Source: Tersicoccus mangrovi (GTDB taxonomy: Bacteria > Actinomycetota > Actinomycetes > Actinomycetales > Micrococcaceae). Taken from it: a DNA stretch of 64,000 nt. Shown one piece after another: positions 1 through 9,119 of this stretch. Numbering within the stretch: the first letter of the stretch is position 1; each line of letters begins with the position of its first letter. A program made the position numbers and the translations under genes. The stretch lies in the NCBI RefSeq assembly GCF_036881825.1, contig NZ_JBAJMW010000001.1, forward strand, positions 704,441-768,440, in the 5' to 3' direction. Below the pieces are notes generated by a model that was not told the DNA's origin, searched no databases, and saw only the letters and a list, made by a program, of their open reading frames with translations.

Positions 1-587
1 CGATCAACGGCGGCGGCACCAAGCTCGGCAGCCCCATCCCGGAACTCGACCCCGGCTACGTGGACCTGACCTCGATCAACGCCTACAACCCGGACAACGC
101 GAAGAAGCTGCTCGCCGCGGCCGGCGTCGGCAAGCTCACCCTCACGCTGACCATCCCGAACGTGTACGGCACGACCGTCTCGGACCTGCTGGTCTCCCAG
201 TTCGCCGCCGTCGGCGTCACGCTCAAGGTGCGGCAGGTCGAGTTCCCCACCTGGCTGACCGACGTGTTCACCAACAAGAACTACGACCTCAGCTTCGTCA
301 ACCACGCCGAGGCCCGGGACTTCGGGAACTACGCGAACCCGGACTACTACTTCAACTACCGCAACCCGAAGGTCACCGCGCTCTACCAGCAGGCGCAGCA
401 GGCGGTCAGCGAGCAGCAGGCCGGCGACGACCTGAAGCAGGCCGCCCGGCTCGTGGCCGAGGATGCCCCCGCCAAGTGGCTCTACAGCGGCAAGGCGCTG
501 ACCGCCGTCTCGGACAAGGTGCACGGCTTCCCGACGGACGCCACGACGTCGCGCCTGAACCTGGGCGGCGTCTACCTCACGAAGTAG
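1..587 (+). CDS. Peptide/nickel ABC transporter substrate-binding protein, C-terminal part
   Basis: The reading frame is open from base 3 to the TAG at 585-587, so the gene starts before the window and about 194 C-terminal residues are visible. The stretch YNPDNAKKLLAAAG followed by a lobe with FTNKNYDLSFVNH is typical of the C-terminal half of family 5 solute-binding proteins (DppA/OppA/NikA type). These are extracytoplasmic lipoproteins that capture oligopeptides or related ligands. Two permease and two ATPase genes of the same transporter class follow on the same strand, separated only by a small convergent gene, so this is very likely the cognate receptor. The ligand cannot be deduced. 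Confidence 0.9.
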   Translation, partial: INGGGTKLGSPIPELDPGYVDLTSINAYNPDNAKKLLAAAGVGKLTLTLTIPNVYGTTVSDLLVSQFAAVGVTLKVRQVEFPTWLTDVFTNKNYDLSFVNHAEARDFGNYANPDYYFNYRNPKVTALYQQAQQAVSEQQAGDDLKQAARLVAEDAPAKWLYSGKALTAVSDKVHGFPTDATTSRLNLGGVYLTK

Positions 588-614
588 CTGCTCCGCCGGC
601 GGGCCCGCTCCCGA

Positions 615-923
615 TCACGTCGGGTGGGCCGCGCCCTCCTCGGGGTCGGCGACGTCGTCGTCACGGTCGTGACCCGTTCCCATCGGGATGGCCCCGGTGT
701 CGGTCCGCTCGACGCCCTCGGGCGCGTCCCAGCACAGGCTGATGGAGACCCCCTCGTCGGTGGGGTCGACCCGCATCACGAGGTCCTTCCCGAAGAGGCG
801 CTCGTGACTGTCGTCGGCGAGGGCCTGGGTGGACAGGTCGGACATGGCCCACGCCATCGCACGGCCCCAGTCCTGCGGGTTCCGGCTGTTCGCCTCGGCG
901 ATCGCTCGATACTGCTTTCCCAT
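615..923 (-). CDS. Small hypothetical protein
   Basis: A 102-residue protein starting MGKQYRAIAEANSRNPQD. The ATG at 923 is preceded by a good ribosome binding site (GGAGG about four bases upstream), which is why I prefer it to an in-frame start at 959. The first half is helical and ordinary in composition; the C-terminus is acidic (DRDDDVADPEEG). No signal peptide, membrane segment or recognised domain is visible. It lies opposite to the surrounding importer genes, between the binding protein and the first permease. I do not recognise it. Confidence 0.6.
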   Translation of the reverse strand: MGKQYRAIAEANSRNPQDWGRAMAWAMSDLSTQALADDSHERLFGKDLVMRVDPTDEGVSISLCWDAPEGVERTDTGAIPMGTGHDRDDDVADPEEGAAHPT

Positions 924-1030
924 GCCTCCATGATGACCGCTGGCTCCGGGCGGCACCACCGTCGCGCGGCACGCGCCCGGGCTGGCCGTGCGTGTCCGGC
1001 CACCGGCGGCGACCTGCCAGACTGGAACCC

Positions 1031-1984
1031 GTGCTCCGCTTCCTCCTCACCCGCCTCGGGCTGCTGCTGGTCGCCCTGTGGGTGACGAGCGTGCTGATCT
1101 TCCTGGCGCTGCGGGTGCTGCCCGGGGACGTGGCGCAGGTGATCGGCGGGACGACGGCGACGCCGCAGCAGCTGGCCGCGATCCGCGCCGGCCTCGGTCT
1201 CGACGAGCCGCTCGTGGTGCAGTACCTGCACTGGATCGGCGGGGTCCTGCACGCCGACCTCGGCCGGTCCCTGCTCACCGGGGTGCCCGTCGCGGACGAG
1301 CTGGCGCAGAAGATGCAGGTCACCGTGCCGTTGACGGTGCTGAGCCTGCTCATCGCGCTGCTCATCGCCCTGCCCCTCGGCGTCGTCGCGGCGGTGCGGC
1401 GGCACCACCCCGACGGCGGGATCCTCGGCGTCGTCGGCCAGCTGTTCGCGGCCGTGCCCGCCGTGTGGGCCGGGATGATGTTCATCGCCGTCCTCGCCCT
1501 CGGGCTCGGGCTCTTCCCGGCGCAGGGATTCCCGCTGGACGGCTGGGCCCGGCCGTGGCAGGCGTTCCACTCCCTCATGCTGCCGGCGCTGACCATCGGC
1601 GTCGTCGAGGGCGCCGTGCTGATGCGGTTCGTCCGCTCCGCGACACTCACCGCGCTCGGCCAGGACCACGTGCGCACCGCCGCGGCCAAGGGCATGACCC
1701 GCACGCGGGCGCTCGTGACCCACGGGCTGCCCAGTGTCGGGCTCTCCATCATCTCGGTGCTCGGCCTGCAGGTCGCGGGCCTGATCGTCGGGGCCGTCGT
1801 CATCGAGCAGCTGTTCGCCCTGCCGGGGCTGGGCCGGATGCTCGTGGCCGACGTCGGCAACCGGGACCTGCCGAAGGTGCAGTCGACGATCCTGATCCTG
1901 ACCGCCCTCGTGCTGGCCGTCGGGACGCTGGTCGACGTCGTGCACCGGTTGATCGACCCCCGGCAGCGGGAGGTGGTCGCGTGA
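1031..1984 (+). CDS. Peptide/nickel ABC transporter permease, DppB/OppB-like
   Basis: About 317 residues. The N-terminus (VLRFLLTRLGLLLVALWVTS) is the classic first membrane helix of DppB-type permeases, followed by LRVLPGDVAQV and LGLDEPLVVQYLHWIGGVLHADLG, both family hallmarks. The EAA-like coupling region is at TAAAKGMTRTRALVTHGLP, before the last helices. I chose the GTG at 1031 because homologous sequence begins there; a GTG at 992 in the same frame adds only basic, non-conserved residues. The stop overlaps the next permease start (GTGA), so the two are translationally coupled. It forms half of the membrane channel. Confidence 0.93.
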   Translation: MLRFLLTRLGLLLVALWVTSVLIFLALRVLPGDVAQVIGGTTATPQQLAAIRAGLGLDEPLVVQYLHWIGGVLHADLGRSLLTGVPVADELAQKMQVTVPLTVLSLLIALLIALPLGVVAAVRRHHPDGGILGVVGQLFAAVPAVWAGMMFIAVLALGLGLFPAQGFPLDGWARPWQAFHSLMLPALTIGVVEGAVLMRFVRSATLTALGQDHVRTAAAKGMTRTRALVTHGLPSVGLSIISVLGLQVAGLIVGAVVIEQLFALPGLGRMLVADVGNRDLPKVQSTILILTALVLAVGTLVDVVHRLIDPRQREVVA

Positions 1985-2910
1985 GCGCGGCCTCGTCCGG
2001 GCCGTCGTCGGCACGGCGACGTCGTCGTCCCGGCGCCGTCCGCCGCCTAGTGCGCTCGCCCGTCGGGGTCGGGGCGCTGGTCGTGCTCGCCGTCATCGTC
2101 CTCACCGCGCTGGTCTCCCTCGTGTGGACGCCGTACGACCCGATGGCGGCCTCGTCCCGGCTGTGGGACGCCCCGAACCCGGCGCACTGGTTCGGCACCG
2201 ATCAGATCGGCCGCGACATCCTCTCCCGGGTGATGGTCGGGTCCCGCGTCGCGGTGCAGGTCGCCGTGTTCTCCGCGGCGCTGGCCGCCGTCGTCGGGCT
2301 CGTGTTCGGCGCGCTGAGCACCCTGACCGCGCGGTGGGTGCGGGAGCCGGTCGCCATCCTCGTCGACGTGCTCATCGCGTTCCCGACGCTGCTGATCGCG
2401 ATGATGCTCGCGGCGACGTTCGGCGGGTCGCTCGCCGTCGTCGTCATCGCCGTCGGCATCGGGTACGGCGTGGGCGCCTCGCGGGTGCTGCGCAGCGAGT
2501 TCCGCGGCGTCGCCGGTGCCGACTACGTGCTCGCCGCGGAGGCCGCCGGGCTGACCCGGGGGCGGATCCTCGCCCGGCACATCCTGCCGAACATCGCGCC
2601 GGCGTTCATCGTGCAGCTGTCCCTGACGATGGCGCTGTCCCAGCTGGCCGAGGCGGGGCTCTCCTACCTCGGGTACGGGGCGCCGACGTCGGTGATCAGC
2701 TGGGGCCGCATGCTCGCCGAGATGCAGGACCACGTCACGACCCACCCGCTGGCCGCGTTCTGGCCCGGCGCGGCGATCGCCGTCACGGTGCTGGCACTCA
2801 ACCTGCTCGGCGACGCCCTGCGCGAGGCCAGCGACCCCACGCTCGGCTCGTCCCGCTCCGGACGCCGCCGTGGCGCGGAGTCCGCCGGCGCCCTGAGTCT
2901 GGGGGCGTGA
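1981..2910 (+). CDS. Peptide/nickel ABC transporter permease, DppC/OppC-like
   Basis: 309 residues from a GTG that overlaps the previous stop by four bases. After an arginine-rich N-terminus and a first membrane helix come the DppC hallmarks AHWFGTDQIGRDILSRVMVG, then the helices and the EAA coupling loop AAEAAGLTRGRILARHILPN, and YLGYGAPTSVISWGRML near the end. It would pair with the DppB-like permease. The C-terminus carries a basic tail (SRSGRRRG). A 159-bp gap with a repeat element separates it from the ATPase genes. Confidence 0.93.
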   Translation: MSAASSGPSSARRRRRPGAVRRLVRSPVGVGALVVLAVIVLTALVSLVWTPYDPMAASSRLWDAPNPAHWFGTDQIGRDILSRVMVGSRVAVQVAVFSAALAAVVGLVFGALSTLTARWVREPVAILVDVLIAFPTLLIAMMLAATFGGSLAVVVIAVGIGYGVGASRVLRSEFRGVAGADYVLAAEAAGLTRGRILARHILPNIAPAFIVQLSLTMALSQLAEAGLSYLGYGAPTSVISWGRMLAEMQDHVTTHPLAAFWPGAAIAVTVLALNLLGDALREASDPTLGSSRSGRRRGAESAGALSLGA

Positions 2911-2954
2911 GGCGATGACGTTCCGCTCCTCCGACTTCTCCGTCCACCTCTCCA

Positions 2955-3024
2955 TCCACTGGTCGATAGATGACGGTTCTCGGCCCCGATCGGCCGGGAA
3001 AGCGGCATCGTGTGACCAGTGGAC
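2955..3024. repeat. Extragenic inverted-repeat element, copy 1
   Basis: The 22 bases at 2955-2976 occur again exactly, in reverse complement, at 29857-29878. Within this copy the arm CCACTGGTC (2957-2965) is matched by GACCAGTGG (3014-3022), so the roughly 70-base unit can form a hairpin. It sits in the gap between the DppC-like permease and the first ATPase gene. The two copies share both arms but differ in the loop. The function is unknown; it could be an extragenic palindrome, a processing element or a regulator site. Confidence 0.7.
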
Positions 3025-3069
3025 GTGCGCGTCGGCGTCTGTCCGCGCGATCGAGTCGAGGGGGCAGCG

Positions 3070-3873
3070 ATGACCCTGACCGTCTCCGACCTGACCGTGA
3101 CCATCGACGGGCGCGCCGTCGTCGACGGCGTCTCGTTCACCGTGCCCGACGGCGGTCGGCTCGGCATCATCGGCGAGTCCGGCTCCGGCAAGACGCTCAC
3201 CGCCCTGGCGCTCACCGGGCTGCTGCCGGCCGCCGCGACGGCCACCGGCTCGGTGACCCTGGACGGGCGGGAGTTGCTCGGTGCGAGCGAGCGCGAGCTC
3301 GCGCAGATCCGCGGCGACGCGATCGGCATGGTCTTCCAGGAGCCGCGCACCGCGCTCAACCCGCTGCGCCGCATCGGCCGGCAGATGTCCGAGCCGCTGC
3401 GGCTGCACTACCGGCTCGACCGGCGCCAGTCGCGGCAGGCCGCCGTCGACCTCGCCACCCGCGTCGGCCTGCCCGAGCCGGAGCGGATCGTCGACCGGTA
3501 CCCGCACGAGCTCTCGGGCGGGCAGCGCCAGCGGGTCGGCATCGCGATCGCCGTCGCCTGCAACCCGGGGCTGTTGATCGCGGACGAGCCGACGACGGCG
3601 CTCGACGTGACCGTGCAGGCGGCCATCCTCGACCTGTTCGACCGGCTCGTCGCCGAGCAGTCGTCCGGCCTCGTCTTCATCACCCACAACCTCGCGGTGC
3701 TCGCCCGCGTCTGCACCGACGTCGTCGTCATGGCCGGTGGACGGATCATCGAGGCCGGCCCGACGGCGCGGGTCGTCGACGCCCCGGAACACCCGGTGAC
3801 GCGCGGTCTCGTCTCGGCGGCGCGGGCGACCGGGCTGACGCCGGGCGAGCCCGGCACGGAGGTGACGCGATGA
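3070..3873 (+). CDS. Peptide ABC transporter ATP-binding protein, DppD/OppD-like
   Basis: 267 residues from ATG 3070, preceded by a purine-rich GAGGGGG. It has Walker A GESGSGKT (near residue 34), the Q-loop FQEPRTALNPL, the signature LSGGQRQRV, Walker B LLIADEPTTALDVT and the switch histidine in ITHNLAV. The FQEPRTALNP and DEPTTALDVTVQ forms are typical of dipeptide/oligopeptide importer ATPases. It lacks the long cysteine-bearing C-terminal extension of many OppD proteins. The stop overlaps the next ATPase start (ATGA), implying a co-translated pair that energises the permeases upstream. Confidence 0.94.
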   Translation: MTLTVSDLTVTIDGRAVVDGVSFTVPDGGRLGIIGESGSGKTLTALALTGLLPAAATATGSVTLDGRELLGASERELAQIRGDAIGMVFQEPRTALNPLRRIGRQMSEPLRLHYRLDRRQSRQAAVDLATRVGLPEPERIVDRYPHELSGGQRQRVGIAIAVACNPGLLIADEPTTALDVTVQAAILDLFDRLVAEQSSGLVFITHNLAVLARVCTDVVVMAGGRIIEAGPTARVVDAPEHPVTRGLVSAARATGLTPGEPGTEVTR

Positions 3874-4727
3874 GCACGGCTCTCCCGCACGACGGCGACC
3901 GGTACGAGGACGCGGGCAGCACTGCGCCCCTCGTCACCGCCCGCGGCCTCGGCCGGGACCACACGCTGCGCCGGGAACGGCTGACCGGGCCGCGGCCCGT
4001 GCGCACCGCACTGCACGAGGTCGACCTCGACCTGGCCGAGGGGGCGTCGCTCGGGGTGATCGGCGAGTCGGGCTCGGGCAAGACGACCCTGGTCCGCCTG
4101 CTGCTGGGCCTGGACACCCCCACGCGCGGCACGGTGACCGTCGACGGCCGTCCCGTGCGGCGCGGTCGCGGCGCGGACCTGCGGTGGCTGCGGCGGCAGA
4201 CCGGCATCGTCTTCCAGGACCCGTACGCGTCGCTGGACCCGCGCATGGACGTCGGCCGGATCGTCGCGGAGCCGCTGCATGCCCTCGGGCTGGCGGGTGG
4301 TGCCGGCTCCGACGCGGGATCCGCCGGTGAGGCGGACGCCGTCGCCCGCGTGCTCACCGCCGTCGGGCTAGAGCCGGACATGGTGGACCGCTACCCGCAC
4401 GAATTCTCGGGCGGGCAGCGGCAGCGCATCGCCCTCGCCCGGGCGCTCGTGCACCGGCCCCGCCTGCTCGTCGGCGACGAACCGCTCAGCGCCCTGGACG
4501 TCACCGTCCGCGCCCAGATCCTCGACCTGCTGCAGGGGCTGCGCGCCGAGCTCGGCCTCACGCTCGTCCTCGTCTCGCACGACATCGGGGTCGTCGCCCA
4601 CCTGTGCGACCAGGTGCTCGTGCTCAAGGACGGCCGCGCGGTGGAGTCCGGCGCGACGGCTGAGGTGCTCGCGCACCCGCGGGCCGGCTACACGCGGGAC
4701 CTCCTGGCGGCGGTTCCCCGCCTGTAG
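3870..4727 (+). CDS. Peptide ABC transporter ATP-binding protein, DppF/OppF-like
   Basis: 285 residues beginning MSTALPHDGDRYEDAG, overlapping the previous stop by four bases. Walker A GESGSGKTTLVR, Q-loop VFQDPYASLDPRM, signature FSGGQRQRIALARAL, Walker B LLVGDEPLSALDV and the H-loop VSHDIGV are all intact. The segment FQDPYASLDPRM is diagnostic of the OppF/DppF subgroup. A glycine/alanine/serine-rich insertion (GGAGSDAGSAGEAD) lies before the signature helix. This is the second of the two different ATPases expected in a peptide importer and the last gene of the cluster. Confidence 0.94.
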   Translation: MSTALPHDGDRYEDAGSTAPLVTARGLGRDHTLRRERLTGPRPVRTALHEVDLDLAEGASLGVIGESGSGKTTLVRLLLGLDTPTRGTVTVDGRPVRRGRGADLRWLRRQTGIVFQDPYASLDPRMDVGRIVAEPLHALGLAGGAGSDAGSAGEADAVARVLTAVGLEPDMVDRYPHEFSGGQRQRIALARALVHRPRLLVGDEPLSALDVTVRAQILDLLQGLRAELGLTLVLVSHDIGVVAHLCDQVLVLKDGRAVESGATAEVLAHPRAGYTRDLLAAVPRL

Positions 4728-4748
4728 GGGCCACGTCGCCCCTAGGGT
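4725..4748 (+). promoter_or_regulatory. Short hairpin and -10 box before the alcohol dehydrogenase
   Basis: TAGGGGC (4725-4731) and GCCCCTA (4738-4744) can pair around a 6-base loop immediately at the stop of the ATPase gene, possibly a weak terminator. The right arm overlaps TAGGGT (4743-4748), which lies 7 bases before ATG 4756. That spacing would put the transcription start at or next to the ATG, implying a leaderless mRNA. No ribosome binding site precedes this ATG, consistent with that reading. Confidence 0.5.
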
Positions 4749-4755
4749 GGGCAGC

Positions 4756-5874
4756 ATGCGCATCACCGGAGCCGTGCTCGAGTCCACCGGCCGTGAGCGG
4801 CCCTTCGCGTCCAGCCGGCCGCTGACCATCGGCGAGCTCGACCTCGACGCCCCCGGCGCGGACGAGGTGCTCGTGCGGATCGAGGCCGCCGGCGTGTGCC
4901 ACTCGGATCTCTCCGTCGTCGACGGCAACCGGGTCCGCCCGACGCCGATGCTGCTCGGCCACGAGGCCGCCGGCATCGTCGAGCAGGTCGGGGACGGCGT
5001 CACGGACCTGCTCGTCGGGCAGCGCGTCGTCACCGTCTTCCTGCCGCGGTGCGAGGAGTGCGCCGCCTGCCGCACCGGGGGCCGGCTGCCCTGCACGAAC
5101 GGCTCCGCCGCGAACGAGGCCGGCGAACTGCTCGGCGGCGGGCGGCGGCTGCACCGCGACGGGCAGCCCGTGCACCACCACCTCGGTGTCTCCGGTTTCG
5201 CGACCCACGCCGTCCTGCACCGCGCCTCCGTCGTGCCGGTCGGCGACGACGTGCCGCCCGAGGTCGCCGCCGTGCTCGGCTGTGCCGTGCTCACCGGCGG
5301 CGGCGCGGTGCTCAACGCGGGCAGGCCCGGGCCGGACGACGACGTCATGGTCGTCGGGCTCGGCGGCGTCGGGATGGCCGCGCTGCTGGTCGCCCTCTCG
5401 GTCACCGCGTCCGGTCGCGGCACCGTGATCGGCGTCGACGCGAACCCCGACAAGCTGGACCGGGCCCGCGAGCTCGGCGCCGGCGCGGCCTACAGCCCCG
5501 CGGAGATCGCCGAGCAGGGCGTCACGGCGCCCGTCGTCATCGAGGCCGCCGGCCACCCGCGCGCGTTCGAGACGGCAGTGACGGCCACCGCGCCCGGCGG
5601 CACCCTCGTCACCGTCGGCCTCCCCTCGCCGGACGCGCGGGCGAGCATCGCCCCGCTCGGCATCACCGCCGGAGCCCGCACCATCATCGGCTCCTACCTC
5701 GGCTCCGCCGTGCCTGCGCGGGACATCCCCACGTACGAGGCCATGTGGCGGGAAGGCCGGCTGCCCGTCGAGGAGCTCGTCTCGTCGACCATCGGCCTCG
5801 AGGACCTCAACACGGCCATGGACGAGCTGGCCGACGGGCGGGCGGTGCGGCAGATCATCCGGTTCGGCGACTGA
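4756..5874 (+). CDS. Zinc-dependent alcohol dehydrogenase, class III-like MDR family
   Basis: 372 residues. Catalytic zinc ligands are seen in GVCHSDLSVVDG and LLGHEAAG; four structural-zinc cysteines lie in CEECAACRTGGRLPC; the NAD(P) Rossmann motif is VMVVGLGGVGMAAL; and the acidic residue in GVDANPDKLDRA suggests NAD preference. This layout is that of medium-chain zinc alcohol dehydrogenases acting on primary or aryl alcohols. The substrate cannot be assigned. It stands alone between the peptide importer and the lactate operon, with its own apparent leaderless promoter. Confidence 0.9.
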   Translation: MRITGAVLESTGRERPFASSRPLTIGELDLDAPGADEVLVRIEAAGVCHSDLSVVDGNRVRPTPMLLGHEAAGIVEQVGDGVTDLLVGQRVVTVFLPRCEECAACRTGGRLPCTNGSAANEAGELLGGGRRLHRDGQPVHHHLGVSGFATHAVLHRASVVPVGDDVPPEVAAVLGCAVLTGGGAVLNAGRPGPDDDVMVVGLGGVGMAALLVALSVTASGRGTVIGVDANPDKLDRARELGAGAAYSPAEIAEQGVTAPVVIEAAGHPRAFETAVTATAPGGTLVTVGLPSPDARASIAPLGITAGARTIIGSYLGSAVPARDIPTYEAMWREGRLPVEELVSSTIGLEDLNTAMDELADGRAVRQIIRFGD

Positions 5875-5957
5875 GCCGCTGAGCCGCTGGATCAGGGAGC
5901 CACGACAACGCCCGGCGATACCATGACCGCAAGCCACGACCGCTCAGGAGAGACCGG

Positions 5958-6758
5958 ATGAAGATCGCCCTGTTCGCCACCTGCCTCGTGGACGCCATGT
6001 ACCCGCAGGTCGCCGTCGCGACGGTCACGCTCCTCGAGCGGCTCGGCCATGAGGTGGTCTTCCCGGCCGGGCAGGCGTGCTGCGGGCAGATGCACGTCAA
6101 CTCCGGCTACCTGGACGCCGCGCTGCCCGTCGTGGCCAACCATGTGCGGGCGTTCGAGTCGGAGGAGTACGACGTCGCCGTCGCCCCGTCCGGTTCGTGC
6201 GTCGCCTCCGTCAAGCACCAGCACGCGATGGTCGCCCGCCGTGCCGGAGACGGGGGCCTGGCCGACCGCGCCGACGCCGTCGGAGCCCGCACGTACGAGC
6301 TCTCCGCCCTGCTGACCGACGTCCTCGGCGTCACCGACGCCGCCGCGCAGCTGGGCTCCTGGTTCCCGCACCCGGTCACCTACCACCCGTCCTGCCACGG
6401 GATGCGCCTGCTGCGGCTCGGGGACCGGCAGCGCGACCTGCTGCGCACCGTCGAGGGCCTCGAGCTGCGGGACCTGCCGCACGAGGAGGAGTGCTGCGGC
6501 TTCGGCGGCACGTTCTCGGTCAAGAACCCGGAGGTCTCCACCGCGATGCTCGAGGACAAGGTGGCCAACGTGGTCGCGACCGGGGCGCCCCTGTGCGCCG
6601 GCGGCGACGTCTCGTGCCTCATGCACATGGGCGGCGGCATGTCCCGGGCCGCCACCGGGGCGGGCACCGTCCACCTCGCCCAGATCCTCGCCAGCACGCG
6701 GGAGGATCCGCTGGTCTACGACGGAGTGGCCCAGCTCTCCGGAGGGAGTCTGCGATGA
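5958..6758 (+). CDS. lutA: L-lactate utilization protein LutA (CCG-domain Fe-S protein)
   Basis: 266 residues from ATG 5958 with AGGAGA upstream. Two cysteine-rich CCG domains are visible: GQACCGQMHVNSG with its partner SGSCVASVKH in the first half, and PSCHGMRLL with EECCGFGGTFSVKN in the second. This pattern identifies LutA/YkgE. With LutB and LutC it forms a cytoplasmic iron-sulfur enzyme system that oxidises L-lactate to pyruvate (established for the Bacillus family). The stop overlaps the lutB start by four bases. Around position 6625 the motif SCLMHMGGGM is also family-typical. Confidence 0.95.
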   Translation: MKIALFATCLVDAMYPQVAVATVTLLERLGHEVVFPAGQACCGQMHVNSGYLDAALPVVANHVRAFESEEYDVAVAPSGSCVASVKHQHAMVARRAGDGGLADRADAVGARTYELSALLTDVLGVTDAAAQLGSWFPHPVTYHPSCHGMRLLRLGDRQRDLLRTVEGLELRDLPHEEECCGFGGTFSVKNPEVSTAMLEDKVANVVATGAPLCAGGDVSCLMHMGGGMSRAATGAGTVHLAQILASTREDPLVYDGVAQLSGGSLR

Positions 6759-8415
6759 GCACGGACCTCGGCATGCCGCGCGTGCGCCCCGCGCACGGGA
6801 CCGGCAACATCGTCGAGCGCGAGCCGTTCCCGGACTACGCGCGTCGCGAGCTGGCCAACGAGCAGCTGCGCGCCAACCTCGGGAGGGCGACATCGACGAT
6901 CCGCGCCAAGCGGGCCAGGGTCGTCGGCGAGCTCGACGACTGGGAGGCGCTGCGCGACGCGGGCTCGGCCATCAAGGCGCGGGTGATGGCGGAGCTGCCG
7001 AGTCTGCTCGAGCAGTTCGAGGCGAACGTGACCGCGCGCGGCGGCGTCGTGCACTGGGCGCGCGACGCGGACGAGGCGAACCGCATCGTCGAGGAGCTGG
7101 CCACACGGTACGCGCCGGTGCTGCCGAACGGGCGTCGCGAGGTCGTCAAGGTCAAGTCCATGGCCACGCAGGAGATGGGCATGAACGAGTACCTCGAGGA
7201 CGTGGGCATCGATGCGTTCGAGACGGACCTGGCCGAACTGATCGTCCAGCTCGGGCACGACACCCCCAGCCACATCCTCGTCCCTGCGATCCACCGGAAC
7301 CGGAGCGAGATCCGGGAGATCTTCCTGCGGGAGATGACCGACGTGGACCCCGCGCTCTCCGACGACCCGCGCCTGCTCGCGATGGCCGCCCGGAAGCACC
7401 TGCGGGCCAAGTTCCTCGCCGCGAAGGTGGCCGTCTCGGGCGCCAACTTCGGCATCGCCGACACCGGGACGNGGCCAAGTTCCTCGCCGCGAAGGTGGCC
7501 GTCTCGGGCGCCAACTTCGGCATCGCCGACACCGGGACGCTCACCGTGGTCGAGTCCGAGGGCAACGGCCGCATGTGCCTGACGCTGCCGGAGACGCTGA
7601 TCACCGTGATGGGCATCGAGAAGCTGCTGCCCAGCTACGCCGACCTCGAGGTGTTCCTCCAGCTGCTGCCCCGGTCCTCCACCGGTGAGCGGATGAACCC
7701 GTACACGTCGATGTGGACGGGCGTGACACCGGGCGACGGACCGCAGAACGTGCACGTGATCCTGCTGGACAACGGGCGGACGGCGGCGCTGGCCGACGAG
7801 GTGGGCCGATCCGCGCTGCACTGCATCCGGTGCTCGGCGTGCCTGAACGTGTGCCCGGTGTACGAGCGCGCCGGCGGTCACGCCTACGGCTCGACGTATC
7901 CGGGGCCGATCGGCGCGATCCTCTCGCCGCTGCTCACGGGCGTCGAAGAGGGTGAGAACGGGTCCCTGCCGTACGCCTCCTCGCTGTGCGGGGCCTGCTA
8001 CGACGTGTGCCCGGTCAAGATCAACATCCCGGAGATCCTCGTGCACCTGCGCGGCAAGGACGTCGAGGCGCGGAAGTCGTCCGGAGCGCGTCCCAGCCAG
8101 CTCGACGTCGCGCTCAAGGGCGCCCAGTGGATGATGAGCGACGGGCGCCGGATGGCCGCGGCCGAACGGGTGATGCCACTCGCCTCGCTGTTCGCCGGGA
8201 AGGACCGGCGGTTCTCCCGGCTGCCCGGCCTCGCGGGCAAGTGGACGTCCAGCCGCGACGTCCCCGCCCCACCCAGCGAGTCGTTTCACACCATGTGGCG
8301 GAAGCGGCAGAAGGCGGCGTCCACTGGGGGCAACGCGACGGAGGCGACGTCGTCGGGACCGAGCGCGTCGGGACCGACCGGATCGAAACCGACCGGTTCG
8401 GAGGAGAGGCCGTGA
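6755..8415 (+). CDS. lutB: L-lactate utilization Fe-S protein LutB, broken by an assembly join
   Basis: Starts MSTDLGMPRVRPAHG at an ATG overlapping the lutA stop, with GGAGGGA upstream. The C-terminal half has two 4Fe-4S motifs, CIRCSACLNVCPVY and CGACYDVCPVKINIP, the electron-transfer centre of LutB. In the middle, bases 7405-7471 are repeated exactly at 7473-7539 around a single N (7472). The 68-base unit is not a multiple of three, so the frame is broken as written; removing one unit restores a continuous frame through to 8415 (about 530 residues, normal for LutB). The break therefore looks like a contig-joining artefact. The C-terminus has a Thr/Ser/Gly-rich tail. Confidence 0.93.
7405..7539. 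other. Assembly scar: 67-bp duplication around one N
   Basis: Bases 7405-7471 and 7473-7539 are identical and separated only by the ambiguous base at 7472. This is what results when two contigs overlapping by 67 bases are joined with a spacer rather than merged. It lies inside lutB and creates the only ambiguous base in the window. Confidence 0.9.
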
Positions 8416-9119
8416 GCGACGGGACGGCGACGGCCGGAGTCTCCCCCGCGGCCGGCCGCAGCGCGAAAGAGGAGATCCTCGCACGCGTCCGCTCTGCGCT
8501 GGACGACGGGTGCGCGGAGACGGATGACGCCCGTGCGGGCCATGCCCCGGTCGAGGTGCCGCGGGACTACCGGCACTCCTCGACGATGAGCGAGCAGGAG
8601 CGGATCGACCAGCTGGTCGACCGGCTCGTGGACTACCGGGCGGAGGTCGAGGTGGTCGACGCGGCCGACGTGCCCGCGGCCGTCGCCCGCCGCCTCGACG
8701 GAGCCGACTCGTACGTCGTCCCGCCCGCCCTCGACGAGGCGGGACATCCGCTGGCCGAGATCGCGACGGCGGCGCGGCGGATGGTGGACACCGAGGACGC
8801 GCCGCTGGACGTGCACATGCTGGACCAGGCGGGCGCCGTGATCACGAGCAGCGCCGTCTCGATCGCCCAGACCGGCACGATCATCCTCGACGGCTCCGCC
8901 GATCAGGGACGCCGGGCCATCTCCCTGGTGCCCGACCACCACATCTGCCTCGTGCCGGTCGACACGATCGTCGCGCTGGTGCCCGAGGCGGTCGCCCGGC
9001 TGGAGCCGACACGGCCGACGACGCTCATCTCGGGCCCGTCGGCGACGAGCGACATCGAGCTGGAGCGGGTCGAGGGCGTGCACGGGCCGCGTCGGCTGGA
9101 CGTGCTCATCGTCCGGTAG
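8412..9119 (+). CDS. lutC: L-lactate utilization protein LutC (LUD domain)
   Basis: 235 residues from a GTG that overlaps the lutB stop (GTGA), with GGAGAGG upstream. The N-terminus (AKEEILARVRSAL) is typical of LutC, and the LUD-domain core includes ITSSAVSIAQTGTIILDGSA and VPDHHICLVPVDTIV, the segment shared by LutC/YkgG proteins. It is the third component of the lactate-oxidising complex and is co-translated with lutA and lutB. About 120 bases with no gene follow before the convergent SRPBCC gene. Confidence 0.94.
   Translation: MSDGTATAGVSPAAGRSAKEEILARVRSALDDGCAETDDARAGHAPVEVPRDYRHSSTMSEQERIDQLVDRLVDYRAEVEVVDAADVPAAVARRLDGADSYVVPPALDEAGHPLAEIATAARRMVDTEDAPLDVHMLDQAGAVITSSAVSIAQTGTIILDGSADQGRRAISLVPDHHICLVPVDTIVALVPEAVARLEPTRPTTLISGPSATSDIELERVEGVHGPRRLDVLIVR

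Noticed and set aside
988..1980. Long alternative-frame proteins across the permease genes and similar long Arg/Pro-rich frames elsewhere
   Set aside because: They are shadows produced by high GC content, rich in Arg/Pro/Ala and overlapping genes with clear domains.
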